Assembly (NCBI GenBank): GCA_958450365.1
Contig: CAUEEP010000759.1
Location: 1,188,001-1,252,000, forward strand
Reading direction: 5' to 3'
DNA: 64,000 nucleotides
Origin: Mesorhabditis belari
Lineage: Eukaryota; Nematoda; Chromadorea; Rhabditida; Rhabditidae
Below are positions 56,463-64,000 of the stretch, in pieces. The notes under the pieces were generated by a model. The model searched no databases and was not told where the DNA came from. It saw nothing but the letters and a program-made list of their open reading frames with translations. Every line of letters starts with the position of its first letter. Position 1 is the stretch's first letter. The position numbers and the translations under genes are program-made.

Positions 56463-57140
56463 TGTTTCTTTTTGAATAATCTAGAGAATTCAGATAAAAA
56501 GTTGAGGATTTATAGAGAAATTTCGAATTTTTGCCTCAAGTGTCATTGTGATCGAATTTTTATCGTTAATCTTAAGCTTTTTGAAACTTTTATTTTTGAA
56601 TCAAGGACTCTTTCAATCAAGGACCCTTTCAATCAAGAGCCCTTTTTCTATTTAACAATGAAAGTGAAAAGAATTTGGAATGAAGCTGAAAAATATTGCT
56701 TATCATGAACGCAGATGAACGCATGAACGCATGACATTTACAACATGCCACACGCAAGAGCGTTTACAAAGAAATTTCACGCATTCTAAAATGCACTAGC
56801 TACTGTAATCAAGCTATTTTAAGATATTTTAAGCAATTTCCATTGCTTAAAGCCATTTTCCGTTGCTTTTATTCATTTTTCACCGTTTTTCTTTGCCATT
56901 TCATCGCAAATTCATCAAGCTTTTTGAAACTTTTATTTTTGAATCAAGAGCCCTTTCAATCAAGGACTTTTTCTATTTAACACGGAAAGTGAAAAGAATT
57001 TGGAATGAAGCTGAAAAATATTACTTATCATTACTATATTACTTATCAATTGCAGCTCTTGATGGATTGTTTTCTATTCAGCTTTCTATTCAGCTTTCTA
57101 TTCAGTTTTTTTACTCAGATCCATTGTACTTAGAAATTTG
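56463..57140 (+). repeat. Duplicated segment with conserved frame
   Basis: 56575-56706 and 56918-57040 are copies. Both can be read as KLFETFIFESR, LSIKD and KVKRIWNEAEKY. The frame survives small deletions, which is compatible with a former exon, but no splice structure or family is recognised. Confidence 0.5.
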
Positions 57141-57337
57141 AAACTTCAACTATCACTAGCGCTTTTGTTTTTTAACCAAATTGTAACCAAATTTAATTGT
57201 AATCAAGTTCGATCACTGAAGTTGGTTCTAATGAAATCGAATCAACAATTCGCGTTTTTGATTTGTTTCTTTTGAAAATGAAACTTTAAAAAGAGTCAAC
57301 GGGATGTTGTAAATGTCGTTCTCTCATTGCTTTCATG

Positions 57338-57603
57338 CCTGAGCCTGAGCCTAACCTAAGCCTAAGCCTAAGCCTAAGCCTAAGCCTAACCTAAGCCTAA
57401 CCTAAGCCTAAGCCTAACCTAAGCCTAAGCCTAAGCCTAAGCCTAACCTAAGCCTAAGCCTAACCTAAGCCTAAGCCTAGCCTAAGCCTAAGCCTAACCT
57501 AAGCCTAAGCCTAAGCCTAAGCCTAAGCCTAGCCTAAGCCTAAGCCTAGCCTAAGCCTAAGCCTAGCCTAAACCTAAACCTAAGCCTAAGCCTAAGCCTA
57601 CAG
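57338..57603. repeat. Interstitial telomere-like array 4, C-strand
   Basis: (CCTAAG)n with frequent CCTAAC and CCTAG junctions, so 5- and 6-bp units alternate. Confidence 0.9.
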
Positions 57604-58099
57604 TCGAGAATGTTCATTCGTTTTTGCTTTTCTTTTCTGGAACGGTTCGCTTTGTTTTAATGACTTTTACAGAGAGATCGACGAACACAAAGAAAACAAA
57701 TGTCACAAAATACAAAAGAATATTTAAAATTGTTAACTTTTGCGACAACTTTTGCGACAAGCACTTCATTTTCTTTGCGATCTTTCGATTCGACAACTTT
57801 CTTCCTTTCAAAATCGTCATTTTCATCTGCTATTTATCAACCTTTCAAACCGGGACTTTATTGTTGTTTCTGTTGTTGTTTCGTTAAAAGCTTTTTTGGC
57901 AATTCTGGCAATTCTGGCAATTCGACATTTGTGTTCGTCCATTGAATGCCGAATGTTGCCAAGAGAATGCCAAAAGCAAATTGCTTAAAGCCATTTTTCG
58001 TTGTTTTTTATTCATTTTTCACCGTTTTTCTATGCTATTTCATCGCAAATTCATCAAGATCAACATATAAAAAATAAGAAAATGCAAGACTTTTGTTTA

Positions 58100-58420
58100 A
58101 AGACCTTCAAAGACCTTCCCGGACTTGATCTCGTTTTCTAAGTGCCCACCCAGCTCACCCGATCTTAACCCATTGCCTTATCCAGTCTCGAGTGTTCTTG
58201 TTCGAGAAAAAGCTGAAAGTGAAGCCGTACAAGAGGAACAAATCTCAATTACTATCAGCTGCTGCGAAGGGCAAGCTATTCCCCGAATTCCCGGACTTGA
58301 TCTCGTTTTCTGAGTGCCCACCCAGCTCACCCGATCTTAACCCATTGCATTGCCCAGTCTGGAGTGTTCTTGAAGCCAGGGCATGTGCAAAACCACATAA
58401 AAAGTATTCTTTAATGCTAA
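58100..58420 (+). pseudogene. Tc1-like transposase fragment, internally duplicated
   Basis: The motif FPDLISFSECPPSSPDLNPL occurs twice, at 58115-58190 and 58282-58350, in different frames. The second continues VWSVLEARACAKPHKK. It is the Tc1-type catalytic region (PPSSPDLNP). Short length, duplication and frame change rule out activity. Confidence 0.85.
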
Positions 58421-58902
58421 AAAAGCCTAGTTACAGTTACAAAGTTTATAAAAAGTCGACTACAAAAACTTCAAAGCTCTAAAACTTCTAAAAACTTCTA
58501 AAACAAAGTTTTTCTTTTTTTTTTAACACTCAAATCTTTCCTTTAGCACTCAAATCTTTCCTTTCTGATTAGAATAATAAAAAGTGTTCTTTTTTTGATT
58601 CATTTGACTCTTTTGCCGGTCAAAGATCCAATTATTTAAGCTCGGATGCTCTTTTTTACCTTTTTTTTTGTTTCTTTTACTTTTTTTGGATAAAAGCTTG
58701 GATAAAACACACATAGACAAAGAAAATTTGGAAAGAAAAGTCCCTTTTTTCCTTTCTTATGACTTTATGACTTCATTTTTATTAGATCATCTCATTTTTT
58801 AGCTTTTTAACGATTTGTGCCTTGCAAAAATTTACAAGTTTCAACTTTTTTCATGTAAAATTTCAAACTTAACTTTCAATTACTAGAGTTTTAATCTTTT
58901 AA

Positions 58903-59590
58903 TATTAATCGCGGCCGGGTGACGATAAAAATTTTTTTACGGCAACCACCTGTTTTTTTATTTTAATATCGCTGATTTTATTATAAAAAGAATAAAAATC
59001 ACCCGGCTAGAGTGATTTGATGGGTTTACAAATTTTTGGAGACACTGCAAGGCTTGGAGAAAAACAAGATCGTCACTCATCAGACACCTCAGCTAAAAGG
59101 CACCTATTTGAGAAAACTAAAACCACAAGCGACCACAAATGGAAAAAAGATCTAATTGTGTCAATTAAAGCGCTGAAGATGTCCTACGGTAGGAGATTCA
59201 GTCACTTCTGGTGAAGATGCGCTAGAAATTGATAAGATAGGAAGCCGATTTGAGGAACTGCTGTACTTGAGCGAAGATGAAAGTGAGCAAGAGGAAGAAT
59301 TATAGATTAACAATTTATTTTTATTGTTTTTTGTGCTTTTTAATTTGTTTTTAAATTTATCTGCAATTAAAATTCTAAAATTCAATCGATCTAGACTGTG
59401 CTGAGGTGTCTGATGAGTGACGATCTTGTTTTTCTCCAAGCCTTGCAGTGTCTCCAAAAATTTGTAAACCCATCAAATCACTCTAGCCGGGTGATTTTTA
59501 TTCTTTTTATAATAAAATCAGCGATATTAAAATAAAAAAACAGGTGGTTGCCGTAAAAAAATTTTTATCGTCACCCGGCCGCGATTAATA
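58903..59590. mobile_element. Foldback element with 189-bp inverted ends and TA duplication
   Basis: Left end 58905-59093 and right end 59400-59588 are equal-length inverted copies starting TTAATCGCGGCCGGGTGACG, bordered by TA. The 306-bp centre contains an acidic C-terminal-like frame (VTSGEDALEIDKIGSRFEEL, stop at about 59305) that may be a transposase tail. Confidence 0.9.
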
Positions 59591-60982
59591 CCCCCCCTTT
59601 AAACGATTGTTTTAAACAATTGATTTAAACGATTGATTTAAACGATTGATTTAAATTATTGATTTAAAGGGATTGATTTAAATGATTGATTTAAACAATT
59701 GATTTAAAGTGATTGATTTAAAAAATTGGTTTAAACGAATTGTTTCAATTGGACAACTGTTGATGTGAATTTGTGTGATATGTAATGTTTTTGATAATCA
59801 AAACTCGATGTTTCATGTTAGAAGGGAATCAAATTTCAATTTTCAATTTATAAGGGGATCAAATGCACAGGAATGTTTCTAATAGTTAACAAATGTTCAA
59901 AAATTATCTCTTATTGCCAGCCTCAATCATTTTCACACTTCATTTCAACTTCTTCATTCTTCTTCTTCAACTAGAAACATTCTAGAACTAATCCAGATTC
60001 GAATTTTTACATTGATATTGATTTTATATTGATATTCTAGACTCTAGATTGATTCTAGACTCTAGATTGATTCTAGACTCTAGATTGATTCTAGATTGTT
60101 TCTAGCTTTCTAGAGTTAACCCTTCAAACATTGGAACATTAAAAAAAAACCCCAAAGCACAAAGCATTTGTGGTGCCAAAAATGCGCAAAAAATCCTTTT
60201 TCACGTTTTTTCCTGCAAAATCTTTTTTTTGCATCTCTTTGCTAAATGCTTTGCAAGAAAAAAAATTGCTGAGAAGTTAGCAAGAAGAATTGTTTTCCAA
60301 TCCTTTCAACACGCAAGAAACAGCGTTTAACAAAGAATTGGAGGAGAAGAGAAAGAGGAGGATAAGAGTATTATTTGTTTCTGGGATTTTCTTAAACAAA
60401 AGTTTAGGTAGCTGAAAGTTGTCGTTTATTTTGAAACCTTCGACTTTGTTATTGTTTTTAAACAATTGTAAATAACAATTGTATTAATATAATTGGTTTA
60501 TTAGTTTAAATCTATTCGTTTTTATAGTTTTTAGTCTAATTTCGTTTCAAAAAGTCGAGTTTCAAAATTTTTCTAATAAAAGCGGTGATTTCAAAAAGTC
60601 GAGTTTCAAAATTTTTCTAATAAAAGGGGTGATTTTCGGTGGTAATGACGTTCTGTTGCTGATTTTTTTTACATTATACTTAACTATTTTAAGCAAACAT
60701 ACGAAAAGCATATTTAAAAGTAAAATTATTTTCTTTTTTTACCTGGATTCCATAGCTATCTTCCATAGCTATATTCCATAGCTTCATCTTCCCAAAAATC
60801 CATGTGGTCCACATGAAATTTATTTCAAAAAACTTCTTTAATTTTAATGTTTTCAATTTTGAACTAAAATGTTTTCAATTTTACTCCCGAGACTAAAATA
60901 CTTCTATCTGGAGATAAATCTATCATTCTACCTAAAAAGACGTTTCAAAATAACCCAATTTCAGGGGGTTACGGAGGGGAAG
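59591..60982. other. Repeats without a gene
   Basis: GATTGATTTAAACGATT array 59600-59745, TTGATTCTAGACTCTAGA array 60030-60105, and a doubled AAAAGTCGAGTTTCAAAATT unit 60550-60640 related to family G downstream. Confidence 0.6.
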
Positions 60983-61205
60983 TGGTCTTCTATTAGAGAC
61001 TGATCTTCTATTATAGATTTGTCTTCTATTAGAGGTTGGTCTTCTAATAGAGATTGGTCTTCTATTAGAGATTGGTCTTCTATTAGAGATCGGTCTTCTA
61101 ATAAAGATTGGTCTTCTAATAGAGATCGGTCTTCTATTAGAGATCGGTCTTCTATTAAAGACTGGTTCTCTATTAGAGACTGGTCTTCTAATAAAGACTT
61201 CTGAT
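60983..61205. repeat. 15/18-bp minisatellite (GGTCTTCTATTAGAGATT)n
   Basis: About 13 units; both strands read as repetitive peptides. Confidence 0.95.
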
Positions 61206-61386
61206 GTTCTATTAGAATTATTTCTTAAAGGTATTTCTATTTTATTTCGGTATTTCTTAAAGCTTATCAAATTTGCATAAGTTAAACCTTGTTTTTTAAA
61301 ATAACAGCTTGGCTTAATTTTTAGCTTTTTTTAGCTAGATTTTGATTGTCGTCTAGTGATTTTTCTATCAAAAATTTTGAAACATT

Positions 61387-61527
61387 GAATTTTCGGGAGT
61401 GGGACAAATGCGAAAAAGCTTTTTAGAGCTTTTTTAGAGCTTTGAGAGCTTAAAACACAAAAAAAAGGTGCGCTAATGGGCAAGGTGCGGAAAAAAAGGT
61501 GCGCAAATGTCCCACTCCCGAATTTTC
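61387..61527. mobile_element. Short hAT-like MITE with 8-bp target duplication
   Basis: GAATTTTC at 61387-61394 and 61520-61527 borders a 125-bp element. It starts GGGAGTGGGACAAATGCG and ends with the inverse. Related by its ends to 39390-39748. Confidence 0.9.
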
Positions 61528-61559
61528 AATGGTTTAAAGATCGATGAATAATAGAAAAA

Positions 61560-62600
61560 GAAAAGATTTCCTTTATTGCTAATAAAAGCGGTGATGCTTC
61601 CGTTAGTGGTGGTTTTCTCTAAGAAATTTTGAAACATTGGACTTCTAATGGGCTAGTGAATCATAAAAAAGGAAAAAAGGAAAGATTTTCTTTATTTTCC
61701 ACTTCCAACAAAATATTATTTTCCCTTTTATCCCATTTTTTTCTTCTTTTTCCAATCTTTGATCTCAGATTTCAGAAATTTTCATATTTTTAAATATAAA
61801 GACAATTTTTGAGCAAATAACAATGTTATTAATAGAATTAGTTCAAAAGAATCATAACAATGGTTTCAAAAGAATTAGTTCATTGGTTTAAATTCTTAGG
61901 CAAAGCTCGTCGAAAAAGTTGAGTTTCAAAATCTTGTTAATAAAAGCGGTGATATTTCGGTTAATGGTGGATTTCTCTGCGAAATTTTGAAACATTGGAT
62001 TTCTAATGGGCTAATGATTCATAAGAAAGGACAAAAAGGAAAGATTTCCTTTATTTTCCACTTCTATCAAAATATTATTTTCCTTTTATCCCATTTTTGT
62101 TTATTTTTCCAATCTTTACGTTACAGCTTTAATTTCTCTTCTTTCCAATTTAGAAATCAGAGAACAAGTACAAAAGTAGTACAAGTACTTTCTTTAAGAA
62201 AAGTAATACTTTACTTTGAAACTTCGAATTTGTATGGTATTAATAACAAATAATAAATAACAATGTTATTAATAGAATTAGTTCAAAAGAATCATAAAAA
62301 TGGTATCAAAAGAACTAGTTCATTGCTTTAAAATTCTTAGTCAAAGTTTGTCGAAAAAGTTGAGTTTCAAAATCTTGTTAATAAAAGCGGTGATAGTTCG
62401 GTTAATGATGGTTTTTTCCAAAGAATTTTGAAACATTGGATTTTTTAATGGGCTAATGATTCATAAGAAAGGACAAAAAGGAAAGATTTTCTTTATTTTC
62501 CCTTTTATCCCATTTTGTTCTTCTTTTTCCAATCTTTGATCTCAGATTTCAGAAATTTTCATATTTTTAAATATCAACAAAGGTAATTTTCCCTCTTTTT
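61560..62600 (+). repeat. Repeat family G, three direct copies
   Basis: A unit of about 440 bp begins near 61572 (partial), 61904 and 62346. The 61904 copy has an open frame KLVEKVEFQNLVNKSGDISV continuing to ILKHWISNGLMIHKKGQKGK. The first copy has a stop and the third a frameshift in it. Confidence 0.8.
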
Positions 62601-63165
62601 TCAATTTACATTTTTTTAAATCGAATAGTTCAATCCCGGATTATCCGCCGGATATTTCCAGAGAGATTTCCCGTTTTTTTGTCCTTTTCATTGCAAAAGG
62701 ACAGAGTAATTTGTTTGAAAAGGCCAAATTTTTGGGAATTTTTGGGAATTTTAGGGAAACCATCTTTTTTGGTGGAATCCTTTTTGGTTTAAAAGCAAAA
62801 ATTTTTAGGAAATAGCAGTATTTTTATATTTTTATTAGAATTAAACACTCTTCTTAGTATTTAAATCATTTGAAACAAGATTTTTCAATGTCCAAACGAT
62901 CCAAACGATTTTTCAATGCCCAAACTCTCTATTAAACTCTATTGTAATTAAACGATTTTTTTTCCAAAATTCAGTTTCAAATTTGCTAGTTTCTGAGCTT
63001 GGTACTGTCTACCTAATTATTTAAAAAGTTTAATTTGGCTGAATGTCGCATTACAAGTCTTTATATTTGCCAGTGTTTAACGTTTCTTAAATACTTAACT
63101 TGTTTCTTAACCAGCGATCCACTGGGGAGGTCTAGTCCACTGGTCCACGTTTTTCACGCAATCTA
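62601..63165. other. No gene recognised
   Basis: AT-rich with GGGAATTTTTGGGAATTTTAG repeats (described at 62733-62756). Confidence 0.4.
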
Positions 63166-63416
63166 AACCCCGTCCCTTTTTACAATGGCTGCGCACAGAC
63201 GGACAGATGGACGGACGGACAGACGGAGAGACAGACAAACAGACGAACAGACGAACAGACGAACAGACGCACAGACGGACAGACGAGCAGACGGACAGAC
63301 GGATAGACGGATAGACGGACAGACGAATAGGATAGACGAACAACCCAAGCCCCGCCCCTTTTTCCCAATGGACGAACAGACGGACAGACGTCTCTTCTTC
63401 TTTATATATTTCTAGA
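63166..63416 (-). mobile_element. Helitron-like end with GTCTGTCC array
   Basis: On the minus strand a start TCTAGAAATATATAAAG after a host A, then GAGACGTCTGTCCGTC, parallels the 17439 Helitron start. CCCCGCCCCTTTTT and CCCCGTCCCTTTTTACAATG border the array, the latter also near 7590. A CTRR end is not certain. Confidence 0.5.
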
Positions 63417-63479
63417 TTTCTTCAAAATCTTCAAATTAAACAATCTTTACTATCAAAACTCGTGTTTTTTGTTGAATTG

Positions 63480-64000
63480 AACTATTCGATGAGAAAAATG
63501 TAAATAGAAAAAGGGAAAATCTTTATTCTTATATTTAAAATATCTTATATTTTGTCTTTTATATTTAAAAATATGAAAATTTCTGATATCTGATCAAAGA
63601 TTGGAAAAATAAACAAAAATGGGATAAAAGGGAAAATAATATTTTGATAGAAGTGGAAAATAAAGGAAATTCTTTCCTTTTTGCCCTTTTCTATGATCCA
63701 TTAGCCCATTAGAAACCCAATGTTTCAAAATTTCGCAGAGAAATCCATCACCAACGGAAATGTCACCGCTTTTATTAACAAGATTTTGAAACTCAACTTT
63801 TTCGACGAACTTTGCCTTCACCATTTTTATGATTCTTTTGAACTAATTCTATTAATAACATTGTTATTTGTTATTTGTTATTAATACCATACAAATTCGA
63901 AGTTTCAAAGTAAAGTATTACTTTTCTTAAAGAAAGTACTTGTTGCTTGTTCTCTGATTTCTAAATTGGAAAGAAGAGAAAAAGAAAAAGAAGAAATTTG
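63480..64000 (-). repeat. Repeat family G, inverted copy (cut by window end)
   Basis: Inverse of 61900-62340. Its frame KAKFVEKVEFQNLVNKSGDI continues through ILKHWVSNGLMDHRKGQKGK without a stop. Confidence 0.8.

Overview
The window is eukaryotic, AT-rich and gene-poor, and most probably comes from a nematode. Four interstitial arrays of TTAGGC (the nematode telomere unit) lie at 44.9, 45.6, 48.2 and 57.3 kb. Exons end in short T-rich acceptors of the TTTTCAG/TTTTTAG kind, and the two recognisable genes have many small exons separated by repeat-laden introns. The species cannot be named from the sequence.

Layout: 0.2-5.9 kb is repeats and small transposons (mariner MITE, hAT-like MITE, a 296-nt poly-T run). 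5.9-16.05 kb, plus strand: a synaptotagmin-like gene, 14 exons whose splice phases all agree (436 codons including the stop), with tandem C2A and C2B domains and a WHxL-type tail. 16.1-18.2 kb: an inverted element with split tRNA-like parts and a non-autonomous Helitron holding a GTCT-rich array. 18.3-27.05 kb, minus strand: an amnionless-like gene (Cys-rich GHCxxICG segment, one transmembrane helix, NPxF tail), ten or eleven phase-consistent exons, its introns full of MITEs and a broken mariner transposase. 27.1-35.0 kb: a giant imperfect inverted repeat (arms about 2.6 and 2.8 kb, spacer 2.4 kb), whose spacer has a candidate signal-peptide exon. 35.1-35.3 kb: last exon of an unidentified minus-strand gene.

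From 35.3 kb to the end I find no convincing host gene. There are minisatellites, MITE families, a tRNA-derived SINE (one full, one headless copy), telomere-like arrays, Tc1-like transposase relics, a foldback element with 189-bp inverted ends, and a roughly 440-bp repeated unit with a partly conserved reading frame.

The two recognised genes lie tail-to-tail with a Helitron between them. Synaptotagmins act in membrane traffic. Amnionless proteins are single-pass partners of cubilin-type endocytic receptors. Nothing in the sequence links the two functionally. The repeat landscape is the most unusual part: several short families have target-site duplications that can be read directly, and one MITE insertion has its empty paralogous site about 1.1 kb away.
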